From Oceanobacillus sp. CFH 90083 (GTDB lineage Bacteria; Bacillota; Bacilli; Bacillales; Amphibacillaceae): a stretch of 55,870 nt of DNA. The stretch is from assembly GCF_009389585.1 (NCBI RefSeq), contig NZ_VIYG01000013.1, positions 1 to 55,870 on the forward strand. The letters run 5' to 3'. A program made the position numbers and the translations under genes. Numbering within the stretch: position 1 is the first letter of the stretch; each line of letters begins with the position of its first letter. Shown piece after piece: positions 17,658 through 25,693 of this stretch. The notes beneath the pieces were generated by a model. That model saw only the letters and a program-made list of their open reading frames with translations. It was not told the origin of the DNA and made no database searches.

Positions 17658-18875
17658 TCACACCTTCCGATAACGCCGCATTCCAACAATATTCAGCGTT
17701 ACAAAAATGACAATAAATAAAATTAAAATGGATAAAGGAGCGATTATCTCTCCAAGCGTGAACCCTTTTAAAACAACATCAATCATCGTATTTCCTGCAT
17801 AATACAATGGCATAATCGGTGCAATCCATTGCAGCCAAGGTTCCATTGTATCTACATTCAGCATTCCAGAGAAGAATATCTGCGGAATAATCACGAGTGG
17901 AATGAATTGAATCATCTGGAATTCGCTGCTGACAAATGTAGATAATAGAAGACCAAGCCCAAGTGCAACAAAGCTTAATAGAATATTGATAATAAACATG
18001 TTGGTAATGGAGCCGACGATTTCCATATCTAAAATATACACAGAATATAAAATAATAACAGCTGTCTGCAGGATAGCAAAAATCCCATATCCGAATAAAT
18101 AGCCGAATACTATCTCAGACTTTCTAATTGGTGTAGACAGCAATTTCTCCAATGTGCCGCTGCTTCTCTCCTTCAGCATGGACATGCCGGCAATTAAGAA
18201 GACAAAAAAGAATACAAAGAAGCTGACTAAAATCGGATTTAAAATTTCAAAAAAAGTATAGCTTTCATCGCCGTAAATATATTCAACAGTAATCGGGTCT
18301 TCATCCATATCGATTTCGGAATCGATGTCTGTATCGATATCTGTGTCATCCATGTCCATATCTAAATTTATATTCATGTTCTGTGCCACTTCGGGTGGAA
18401 GCTGTTCCATCATCTCATGGATACTTTCTATCATATCCTCTACATTTGCTGACATGTCTTCCATATTCGTGATCATGTCATCGATATTATCGGAGAGATC
18501 ATTTAAATTTGTTTCCATTACTGCCTGTGAACTGCCCTGGATAGCAGGTCCTTCATCCATCGGGTTGTCATTGAGGATGGTTAATGTCCATTCTCCGGCT
18601 TTCTCCTCCAAAACAGCACTGGCATTTCCTTCCTCCAGATAAGATTTTATATCCATCGCTTTTTCTTGTTTTACAATCATATCATTGTCTTCCAAAATAT
18701 CGATCACTTCATCACTGACATTGACAGCAGCAATGGTTACCTCATCATCCGGGTCCGGAAAAATATAATTCAATAATGTGATAACAAAAATAGGAGCCAG
18801 AAATAACAGGGCAAGGGTGCGTTTATCACGGAGCACCTGTTTGCAAATTCGTTTAATTAACTGGAGCATTCTCAT
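17658..18875 (-). CDS. ABC-2-type exporter permease with large extracytoplasmic loop
   Basis: A 405-residue permease. One membrane segment at residues 20-38 (LALLFLAPIFVITLLNYIF) is followed by an extracytoplasmic region of about 170 residues that is acidic and Met-rich, including a helical stretch of repeating DNIDDMITNMEDMSANVEDM type and a run of Asp-Ile/Asp-Thr pairs (MDMDDTDIDTDIDSEIDMDE). Five further segments form the ABC-2 core, with the hallmark MLKERSSGTLEKLLSTPI. Its start overlaps the end of the ATPase gene by 23 nt. It probably exports drugs or lipids, as in the YhfL/LinearMycin-type families. Confidence 0.85.
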   Translation of the reverse strand: MRMLQLIKRICKQVLRDKRTLALLFLAPIFVITLLNYIFPDPDDEVTIAAVNVSDEVIDILEDNDMIVKQEKAMDIKSYLEEGNASAVLEEKAGEWTLTILNDNPMDEGPAIQGSSQAVMETNLNDLSDNIDDMITNMEDMSANVEDMIESIHEMMEQLPPEVAQNMNINLDMDMDDTDIDTDIDSEIDMDEDPITVEYIYGDESYTFFEILNPILVSFFVFFFVFLIAGMSMLKERSSGTLEKLLSTPIRKSEIVFGYLFGYGIFAILQTAVIILYSVYILDMEIVGSITNMFIINILLSFVALGLGLLLSTFVSSEFQMIQFIPLVIIPQIFFSGMLNVDTMEPWLQWIAPIMPLYYAGNTMIDVVLKGFTLGEIIAPLSILILFIVIFVTLNIVGMRRYRKV

Positions 18876-19575
18876 ATTCTTGTTCCTCCAATCTCAAAAA
18901 GACTTGATCAATATCACTGACACCAAAGTTCTCCAGTATTTCCTGAGGGGTGCCGCTTGCTGCAATTCCTTTATTTTTCATTAATAACAGCTGGTCACAT
19001 TTCATGGCCTCATCCATAATGTGCGTGGTGATTAACAGGGTACTGTCCTTTTTTAAATCATGCAGCTGATCCCAGATGTTTAATTTGAGAACAGGGTCGA
19101 TCCCGACAGTCGGCTCATCTAAAATCAAATATTCAGGCTGATTAATCAGGGCGATAGCGAGAGATAGGCGACGTTTCATTCCACCAGAATAATGCTGGAC
19201 TAATTTCTTTTTATGCTGTTCAAGCTGGACGAGATCGAGTGTGGACTGAACAGCCTTTTTGGGAATTTTCCTTCCGTACATATGGGCGAAAAACTGGATA
19301 TTTTCTAGACCGGTTAAATCATGGTAGAGTGAATCACTTTGTGCCATATAGCCGATTTTGTTTAAGAGCTTGCGGTTTGGGACAGCTGTATCATCTATCT
19401 GGATGGATCCAGTATCATATTTTTCCATTCCCATCAAGCATTTAATCAGCGTTGTTTTACCAGTACCTGATGGACCAATCAAGCCGGTAATTTGATTCGT
19501 ATCAATATCTACAGACACATCCCGCAGAATAGTTTGTTTTCCAAAGCTTTTGGACATGTTGCTTATTTGTATCAT
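18853..19575 (-). CDS. ABC exporter ATP-binding protein
   Basis: A 240-residue ATPase. Walker A is GPSGTGKTT, the Q-loop is YMAQSDSLYHD, the signature is HYSGGMKRRLSLAIAL, Walker B is YLILDEPTVGIDP and the switch histidine is in ITTHIMDEA. It powers the permease encoded downstream. Upstream at 19608-19621 is a TGAGT/ACTCA palindrome of the kind bound by TetR-type repressors of drug exporters. AGAGAGGAG precedes the ATG. Confidence 0.9.
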   Translation of the reverse strand: MIQISNMSKSFGKQTILRDVSVDIDTNQITGLIGPSGTGKTTLIKCLMGMEKYDTGSIQIDDTAVPNRKLLNKIGYMAQSDSLYHDLTGLENIQFFAHMYGRKIPKKAVQSTLDLVQLEQHKKKLVQHYSGGMKRRLSLAIALINQPEYLILDEPTVGIDPVLKLNIWDQLHDLKKDSTLLITTHIMDEAMKCDQLLLMKNKGIAASGTPQEILENFGVSDIDQVFLRLEEQEYENAPVN

Positions 19576-19607
19576 TTTTATCTTGCTCCTCTCTAAAATA
19601 AATAAAG

Positions 19608-19621
19608 TGAGTAATCACTCA
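19608..19621 (-). promoter_or_regulatory. Palindromic operator-like site upstream of ABC exporter
   Basis: TGAGT-AATC-ACTCA lies 32 nt before the exporter ATPase start. TGAGTGANTNACTCA-like palindromes are typical binding sites of TetR-family repressors of efflux genes. The cognate repressor is not adjacent. Confidence 0.45.
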
Positions 19622-19791
19622 TTATAATAACAAAAAAATAAACTGATGGCAATTCTTTTTTGGAAAATCAGGAAAAATGAATCAAAGCTGTTGATACGGG
19701 GTGAGAAGCAGGATACTAAAAAAAGCTGTTCCAGTATCCTGTTCATACCGATTGTAATCATCATTTCAGGTGCTGATGAAGTGTAAATCTC

Positions 19792-21267
19792 TTATTGATC
19801 GGATATGACATCTTTCGGGAAAAACCATAGAATCACAAAGGTCAGACTACCTATTAAAAACAAACCGAAGAACACGGTATGAAATCCATAAGCTAATCCA
19901 TCCTGCATCAAAGCGAGTATATCTGGCGGGATGGTTTCTCTCAAGCCTTCATTTAAAACAGCATCTGTATCTGGCATAGTCTCATCGATTGCCTGCAGCT
20001 GGTAATATTGGTGCAGGCGCAGATTCAGGATACCGCCTAAGAGAGCAGTACCAATCGCGCTGCCAATAATGCGCATAAACATATTTAAAGATGTAGCCGA
20101 ACCTCTTACTTGCCAGGATACATTATTTTGAATGGCAACAATAAAGGTTGTCGAAGTCAGCCCCATACCAATTCCGACGATAAAAGAACTGAAACCGGCA
20201 TAAATGGGCCCTTTTTCCGCATCAAGCAAGAAAAAGAGAAACGTGCCGGCAAATAATGCGATACCACCTAGAAATGCTGTTTTGCGAAAACCGATCCGTA
20301 ATACCAGGTGTCCGGCAATGGTGGAAGAAATAGGCCAGCCAATGGATAGGGTACTTAAAGTAAAACCGGCAACAATAGCAGATTCTCCCATTACTCCCTG
20401 TACATAAGTAGGAAGGAAGCTGGTTAAACCTAAAGTAATCATGCCGGAGAGCAGGGTGGCGATATTGGCAATGACCATTAATTTATTTTTCCATAAATCT
20501 AAAGCCATCATTGGTGCAGTACATCTTTTCTCCTGCCATATAAATAAAGAGATACAAATGACAAACAGGATGATCAGTCCAAGTGTTTTCAGAGACATCC
20601 AGGCCCAATTTGTTCCGGCTTGAACAAAGATGATAATCAGCGAAGATATCGCTATAAAGAAGAAGCCTGTGCCAAGATAATCGATGGTTTTCTTTTCTTT
20701 ATCCACTTTTTCATGAAAGAAGAAGATAACCCCGGTTAAACCGATTAGACCTATAGGGATATTAAGCCAGAATATCCAGGCCCAATCCATGTATTGGACA
20801 ATCATTCCCCCTAATAGTGGCCCGGCAACGGAGGATATTCCCCAGACACTTGCCAAATAACCTTGTACTTTAGCGCGTTCTTCTATGTTATACATATCTC
20901 CGACCATGGTTGTTACCATCGGGTTAATCGCCCCGGCACCCAACCCCTGAATAAGCCGGAAGATAATAAGGGCAGTCATTGATTCTGCCAATCCGCATAA
21001 TAAGGAACCAGTCAAAAAGATAATAACACCTATGATAAAGACAGGCTTGCGGCCAAATAAGTCAGCCAGTTTGCCGTATATCATAATTGTCACTGCCTGC
21101 ATTAATAAAAAGCTGGAAAAGACCCAGCTGTACAACGTAAATCCGCCTAAGTCGGACACAATGTCTGGCATAGCGGTGGCGATAATTGTTCCTTCAATCG
21201 CCGACATAAACATAGATAATACCAGAGCAATCAGTACAATAGGCCGTTTCGTTTGTTTATGTATCAT
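19792..21267 (-). CDS. MFS drug exporter, DHA2 (EmrB/QacA) family
   Basis: A 491-residue proton-driven exporter with about 14 membrane segments. Motif A is GKLADLFGRKPVFIIG, motif B is IIFRLIQGLGAGAI, and motif C is GPLLGGMIVQYMDWAWIFWLNIPIG, all diagnostic of the 14-segment family. I start at ATG 21267, where AAAGGAAGGG precedes the codon; an in-frame start eight codons earlier has none. The gene stands behind the ABC exporter operon with 216 nt between them. Likely substrates are lipophilic cations or dyes, judged from the family only. Confidence 0.9.
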   Translation of the reverse strand: MIHKQTKRPIVLIALVLSMFMSAIEGTIIATAMPDIVSDLGGFTLYSWVFSSFLLMQAVTIMIYGKLADLFGRKPVFIIGVIIFLTGSLLCGLAESMTALIIFRLIQGLGAGAINPMVTTMVGDMYNIEERAKVQGYLASVWGISSVAGPLLGGMIVQYMDWAWIFWLNIPIGLIGLTGVIFFFHEKVDKEKKTIDYLGTGFFFIAISSLIIIFVQAGTNWAWMSLKTLGLIILFVICISLFIWQEKRCTAPMMALDLWKNKLMVIANIATLLSGMITLGLTSFLPTYVQGVMGESAIVAGFTLSTLSIGWPISSTIAGHLVLRIGFRKTAFLGGIALFAGTFLFFLLDAEKGPIYAGFSSFIVGIGMGLTSTTFIVAIQNNVSWQVRGSATSLNMFMRIIGSAIGTALLGGILNLRLHQYYQLQAIDETMPDTDAVLNEGLRETIPPDILALMQDGLAYGFHTVFFGLFLIGSLTFVILWFFPKDVISDQ

Positions 21268-21585
21268 CGGTTTCCCTTCCTTTATTATCAACTAATTGTT
21301 TCTTTAAAATGTTATAATCATCTTGAAAACAGGAGGTGCTTTCAACTGATAGAAATTAACTTCCTTAGGGAATTTTGCTTTATAATCTAACTTTATTGTA
21401 GCAGATGTTTTCTTAATTTTGTCAGACAAGGGCTGTTGATGAATCATCTGAAAATATCCGGGAAAACGGCAGGAATACTGTGTCAGCACAGGAATTCTAT
21501 CTCCTCTAGGTTCCAGGTATTGCAGTGAAAAACAAATTTCTTATTTTACACATTAGGAAAGTATAAAATTTTAGCGACGGTTTTT

Positions 21586-21610
21586 GATGGGACGAGTAAT
21601 CGCAGTCCCA
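21586..21610. repeat. GGGACGAGTAATCGC repeat, copy 1
   Basis: GGGACGAGTAATCGCAGTCCC forms a short hairpin (GGGAC/GTCCC). The core ACGAGTAATCGC recurs at 44293-44313 (the same unit again), at 44262-44279 as GGCGAGTAATCGC, and at 46953-46968. It lies in the 465-nt gap between the MFS gene and the next acetyltransferase, which otherwise holds only the family C repeat. Confidence 0.55.
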
Positions 21611-21650
21611 CAGAAGTGATTTGACGTAGTAAAAATTTTTAGGTGCCAAG

Positions 21651-21712
21651 TATAAGCGCAACTAAGGCAATCCCGCGCCTTTCAGGCTTGGCTTGCCAAG
21701 TTTTATTTAAAA
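21651..21712. repeat. Dispersed intergenic repeat family C, copy 2
   Basis: It shares ATAAGCGCAACTAAGG and the later CCAAGTTTT block with 10404-10460. Between them is an inner stem AGGCTTGGC/GCCAAG. It stands just before an acetyltransferase gene and may form part of its leader. Confidence 0.55.
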
Positions 21713-21732
21713 TAGAAAGAAGGGAATGGATA

Positions 21733-22269
21733 ATGAATCTGCCGGAAGTAAAATGGAGGGAGTTAAAGCTGGAGGACGCAGCAGATCGTTACAGGTGGTG
21801 CTTAGATAAAGAAGTAACAAGATTTTTAAATGTTCCTGATACATCCCCGCCATTCACTATGGAAGAGACAGAGAATTGGATTAGAAAATGTATAGATAAA
21901 ACAAATGGTTATGAACAAAAAGCAATTCTCACTGGTAATGGAAAGCACATTGGCTGGGTGGATTTAAAAAATATTGATACATTCAATAAGCAAGCTGAAC
22001 TGGGAATTACTATTGGGGAGAGAGAATTTTGGGGGAGAGGATATGGAATAGCTGCCATGATGGCTATGCTGCAATGGGGATTTCAGGGATTAAATCTCCA
22101 TAAAATTTGGTTAAGAGTAGATATGGATAATCAAAGAGCGATTAAGTCATATAAAAGATCGGGTTTTGTAGAGGAAGGCGTTCTAAGAGAAGACCGTAAA
22201 AGAGGTGATGGATTTGTTGACAGGTTAAGAATGAGTATCCTACAATCTGAATTCTTTAAAGAGGGATAA
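21733..22269 (+). CDS. GNAT-family acetyltransferase (RimJ/RimL type)
   Basis: A 178-residue acetyltransferase. The central acetyl-CoA site reads LGITIGEREFWGRGYGIAAMM with R/E-x-W-G-R-G-Y-G as the phosphate loop, followed by LHKIWLRVDMDNQRAIKSYKRSGF, the hallmark of the RimJ/RimL and SpeG-like group. Candidate substrates are protein N-termini, amines or antibiotics. I start at ATG 21733 behind AGAAGGGA; the open frame extends 30 codons upstream through the repeat without a better site. Confidence 0.87.
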   Translation: MNLPEVKWRELKLEDAADRYRWCLDKEVTRFLNVPDTSPPFTMEETENWIRKCIDKTNGYEQKAILTGNGKHIGWVDLKNIDTFNKQAELGITIGEREFWGRGYGIAAMMAMLQWGFQGLNLHKIWLRVDMDNQRAIKSYKRSGFVEEGVLREDRKRGDGFVDRLRMSILQSEFFKEG

Positions 22270-22372
22270 AGCAGTATACTTAAAAAGATTTGATATTCAA
22301 TTATTGGTAAACGAAAAGCTATCCGTAAAAATGACACAGTACCTGTATTTTTAAAAGAAATGATTATTTCTT

Positions 22373-22410
22373 AACAACAATAAAGGGCTGTACAGCCCTT
22401 TATTGTTGTT
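22373..22410. terminator. 38-nt perfect palindrome, bidirectional terminator
   Basis: AACAACAATAAAGGGCTG is followed after TA by its exact complement, giving 18-bp arms around CTGTACAG. It lies between two convergent genes and ends in the stop codon of the hypothetical gene 22410-22760, so it can end transcripts from both sides. Confidence 0.7.
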
Positions 22411-22760
22411 TAAGTCAATTCAATCTTATAGACTCCCCGATCTGTTGTAATAAAAAATTTTTTGCCATTAAATTCATATAAGGAATCCTCCTGTAAGGGG
22501 ATTTCATAATTAGATGATGGAAGTGGCTCATTGTCCATCGCAGTCAATATTTCTATTTGCCCGTCACCGTTCAAAAGTAAACTGTGTTTTGGTATATAGC
22601 TGTCGATTCTGCGTATGTTCTGGTCATAGGATATACTTTGCAGATTTATTATCGTTTGATCGATATCATCTATTTCGTGTTTGGTAATTTTGATTCTTTT
22701 TCCGTTCCATTGTTGAATCAGCGCATCAAACTCTTCAATAGATAAAAAGCCATTCTCCAT
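22410..22760 (-). CDS. Hypothetical protein
   Basis: A 116-residue soluble protein that I do not recognise. The N-terminus (GFLSIEEFDALIQQWNGKRI) looks helical, and the rest seems rich in beta strands, with SLYEFNGKKFFITTDRGVYKIEL at the end. I start at ATG 22760, where TAGGAGGG precedes the codon at good spacing; a longer open frame runs to 22847 without support. It has no signal peptide. It may share an operon with the yfhD-like gene 130 nt upstream, although a hairpin lies between them. Confidence 0.6.
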   Translation of the reverse strand: MENGFLSIEEFDALIQQWNGKRIKITKHEIDDIDQTIINLQSISYDQNIRRIDSYIPKHSLLLNGDGQIEILTAMDNEPLPSSNYEIPLQEDSLYEFNGKKFFITTDRGVYKIELT

Positions 22761-22838
22761 AGAACCATCCCTCCTAAGTATAATTTTTCCTGAATTCAAC
22801 GGAAATATGCGGGGAGGGCAGTGGAAATAAAGGGGGAA

Positions 22839-22883
22839 GCACAACAAAGCGATTCCATTTAGTTATGAATCGCTTTGTTGCGC
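22839..22883 (-). terminator. Hairpin after yfhD-like gene
   Basis: GCACAACAAAGCGATTC pairs with GAATCGCTTTGTTGCGC, one mismatch in 17, around an 11-nt loop, just past the yfhD-like stop. No T run follows. Confidence 0.5.
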
Positions 22884-22889
22884 TATGAA

Positions 22890-23060
22890 TTATTTCTCAT
22901 GTGCCCGTTTATCAGCAGCGCGGCTTCTTGCTTGAGCTTCTCTATCTTCTGCATCAGCAAGTTCATCTGAAAATTCGACATCAATACCATCTGTTTTTTG
23001 ATTTTGAGGAGTTTGTGATAAATCATTATTTTTTCTCTTTTTATGCTCATCTCTGCCCAT
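22890..23060 (-). CDS. yfhD: YfhD-family small protein
   Basis: A 56-residue hydrophilic protein beginning MGRDEHKKRKNNDLSQTP and ending in VEFSDELADAEDREAQ followed by ARSRAADKRAHEK. The conserved D-E-L-A-D-A-x-D-x-E-A and A-x-x-R-A-A-D-x-R pattern is that of the small YfhD proteins of Bacillus. AAAGGAGTG stands before the ATG. The function is unknown. Confidence 0.75.
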   Translation of the reverse strand: MGRDEHKKRKNNDLSQTPQNQKTDGIDVEFSDELADAEDREAQARSRAADKRAHEK

Positions 23061-23303
23061 TTAGATCACTCCTTTTTAATTGTATTGCAAAGTTAGTCTG
23101 TTGTTGTCAGAACCGGAAAGTTAAACATTGCAGCAAATCAAACATCTTTATGTGATGACAATCATACTGCACCTGTATTGTTCACAAACAATAGAAGGAA
23201 ACCTGTGTCGATACATCTGTATTTTTGACCGCTTTACTATATTTATTCATTTTATTCTGGAAAAAACCATCATATGTAGATGACTGCTTCTATAATAAAG
23301 AGA

Positions 23304-23349
23304 AAATAACTAATAATTATTCAGAACCACGAATAATTATTAGTTATTT
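23304..23349. other. 19-bp AT-rich inverted repeat in the yfhD/nhaC gap
   Basis: AAATAACTAATAATTATTC pairs without mismatch with GAATAATTATTAGTTATTT around an 8-nt loop. It lies in the 477-nt gap between the divergent yfhD-like and antiporter genes, so it could be an operator or a leader hairpin of the antiporter. The rest of the gap shows no gene. Confidence 0.5.
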
Positions 23350-23537
23350 GGATTCATTTATTTTTCTCCTTTCCGTGGTAAAATAGGGAGCGTATATAGT
23401 ATATTGATTAGCAATTATTATAGTTAGGAATCCATATTTGTTTTATGATATTACATAAAGTAGACAATGAATATTTATTACAGATATCATTCATTCGTAA
23501 ATCGTATGGTAAATGTATCAGGAGAGAAGGGAAAAAG

Positions 23538-25061
23538 ATGGAACACATGGGATGGTTAGCGCTTCTTCCACCAGTTTTGGCAGTTATTTTAGCGATTATT
23601 ACAAAAAACGTTATTATTTCATTATTTTTAGGAACTTTTGCTGGTGTTCTTATTATTGTAGGGGGAAATCCATTAACGGCGACAACAGAAACAATAGGTA
23701 ATTTCTTATTTCCGCAAGTAGCGGATGGCTACAATGCAGCTGTGCTTGTACTGTTGTTTTTTATTGGCGGCTTTGTTGCCTTAGTGGAAAAGTCAGGAGG
23801 TGGAGCCGCACTTGCTGCAAAGACAGTTAAATCTATTAACTCCAGGGTAAAAGCACAGCTGTCCGCCTGGTGCGGCGGGTTGATTATTTTCTTCTCAGAT
23901 TTAGGTACACCTTTAATTGTTGGACCTATTTTTGAAAAAATCTTTGATAAAGCAAGAATATCCAGAGAAAAATTAGCGTATATCATTGATTCTACATCTT
24001 CACCAGTTGCGGTATTAATCCCTTTTATTGGCTGGGGAGTATATATCATGGGGCTGATCAAGAGTGAATTTGACGGATTGGGAATTACGGCATCAGAATT
24101 TGACACATTTGTGCAAGTTATTCCGTTTCAGTTCTATGCTATTTTAGCAGTTTTAATGGTACCGTTGATGGCTGTTTTAAAATTAGATTTTGGGTCTATG
24201 GCTAAAGCAGAACGAAGAATTAGAGAGACTGGTCAGTTGTATTGGGAGAATTCCAAACCGCTGCGCAGGTCAGACAATGAAGCAGATGCCAATCAAGAAA
24301 GTAAAGCTATTTTAATTTGGCTGCCTTTATTGGTATTGTTTATTACTTTATTCGGCTTACTATCAACAAAAGGTTTTCCTTTTGAACCGGTAGATGGAAA
24401 TGATTTCCGGGTATCTTTAATAACTGCTTACTTATTTGCAGCAATTACTATTTTTATTTTATTAATGGTTTTCCGTTTGAAAAAGTTTGGAGAGATTTTT
24501 GATATTTATACTTCCGGAATGCAGAAGATGGTCTATGTTGCTGTGACACTTGTACTTGCATGGTCGCTCGGGACAGTGATTGGTGAGATGGGGACAGCAA
24601 ATTATATTGTAGAATTAATGCAGGGGAGAGTTCCGGCATTTATTATACCAGCGTTGCTGTTTGTTATTGGAGCAATTGTTTCTTTAGCATCCGGTTCTTC
24701 ATGGGGAACATTTGCGATTATGCTTCCGATTGCTATTCCAATGGCAGTAGCGCTTGATGCACAGCTGCTTGTCTGCATCGGTGCTGTACTATCAGGTGGG
24801 ATTTTTGGAGATCACAGCTCGCCGATTTCTGATACGAGTATTTTATCATCAACCGGAGCTGGCTCAGATCATATTGATCATGTGAAAACACAGTTTCCAT
24901 ATGCGTTGACCAATGCAGTAATTGCGTTAATCGGATTTATTGTTGCTGGGATGACTGGCAGCCCATGGACAGTATTATTAACGGTTATACTGCTTGTTTT
25001 AGCAGTATTTACCCTATCTAAGCTCACAAAAAATAAATATGAATCGAATATAAATGTATAG
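23538..25061 (+). CDS. NhaC-superfamily Na+/H+ antiporter
   Basis: A 507-residue membrane protein with about 11-12 segments. It begins MGWLALLPPVLAVILAIITK, the typical N-terminus of the NhaC-like antiporters, and carries GGFVALVEKSGGG, FFSDLGTPLIVGPIF, IDSTSSPVAVLIPFIGWG and FGDHSSPISDTSILSSTGAG, the last two being family signatures with probable ion-binding polar residues. It likely expels Na+ in exchange for H+, which fits a salt-tolerant host. I start at ATG 23538 behind GAGAGAAGGG; the frame extends 31 codons upstream. Amino-acid antiporters of the same superfamily are an alternative. Confidence 0.85.
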   Translation: MEHMGWLALLPPVLAVILAIITKNVIISLFLGTFAGVLIIVGGNPLTATTETIGNFLFPQVADGYNAAVLVLLFFIGGFVALVEKSGGGAALAAKTVKSINSRVKAQLSAWCGGLIIFFSDLGTPLIVGPIFEKIFDKARISREKLAYIIDSTSSPVAVLIPFIGWGVYIMGLIKSEFDGLGITASEFDTFVQVIPFQFYAILAVLMVPLMAVLKLDFGSMAKAERRIRETGQLYWENSKPLRRSDNEADANQESKAILIWLPLLVLFITLFGLLSTKGFPFEPVDGNDFRVSLITAYLFAAITIFILLMVFRLKKFGEIFDIYTSGMQKMVYVAVTLVLAWSLGTVIGEMGTANYIVELMQGRVPAFIIPALLFVIGAIVSLASGSSWGTFAIMLPIAIPMAVALDAQLLVCIGAVLSGGIFGDHSSPISDTSILSSTGAGSDHIDHVKTQFPYALTNAVIALIGFIVAGMTGSPWTVLLTVILLVLAVFTLSKLTKNKYESNINV

Positions 25062-25177
25062 CAAAAACATGTCTTGCCGGCGATGCAAGGCATGTTTTGG
25101 TTTGTTTTGTATAATACAATAAAGGGTATTAATATGTTACTATGCTCCAATGTTTTTAGAAATGGAGGAAAGATATA

Positions 25178-25612
25178 ATGAAATGGAAAAGGGTGACAAA
25201 TGAAGATTATACCAGCTTAATTCTATTGTGGGAGAAATCCGTTTTGGCAACACATGATTTTTTAAAGCCAGAAGATAGAGTTGCGATTAAAGCGGAGATT
25301 CCTGCTTATTTTCCGCAATTAGATATGAAAATGTGGTATCAAGATGAAAGGTTGCTTGGATTTTCAGGTGTGAATGACGGTCAGTTAGAAATGCTGTTCT
25401 TAGATCCTGAGCAGACAGGCAAAGGGTATGGCAGCAGTATTTTAAAACATTTAATAAAAAAGGATAGTGTGAAATCCGTCGATGTAAATAAGGATAATCA
25501 AGCAGCGGCAGCTTTTTATCTTAAAAATGGATTCCAAATAATCAGTGAATCAAAACATGATGGTCAGGGGAGAGATTATCCGATTCTGCATTTAGATTTG
25601 AAAATGCTATAA
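25178..25612 (+). CDS. GNAT-family N-acetyltransferase
   Basis: A 144-residue acetyltransferase with the order of the YjdJ/YafP-like group: LWEKSVLATHDFLKPED at the N-terminus, MLFLDPEQTGKGYGSSILKHL as the acetyl-CoA loop (Q-T-G-K-G-Y-G) and VNKDNQAAAAFYLKNGFQI as the C-terminal motif. The stretch ATHDFL is common in members that acetylate small molecules. TGGAGGAAAG precedes the ATG. It is followed on the same strand by the beta-helix gene, 82 nt later. Confidence 0.87.
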   Translation: MKWKRVTNEDYTSLILLWEKSVLATHDFLKPEDRVAIKAEIPAYFPQLDMKMWYQDERLLGFSGVNDGQLEMLFLDPEQTGKGYGSSILKHLIKKDSVKSVDVNKDNQAAAAFYLKNGFQIISESKHDGQGRDYPILHLDLKML

Positions 25613-25693
25613 AAGTTGGAGAAATAGAGTTAATGCATAACCTGGAGACCATTGATTATTTTTATGAAACCTCTTAGAAAGGAAAGACGTCAT

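Noticed and set aside
21304..21489. 61-codon open frame on the minus strand
   Set aside because: No ribosome site, no motif, and it lies in a repeat-bearing gap.
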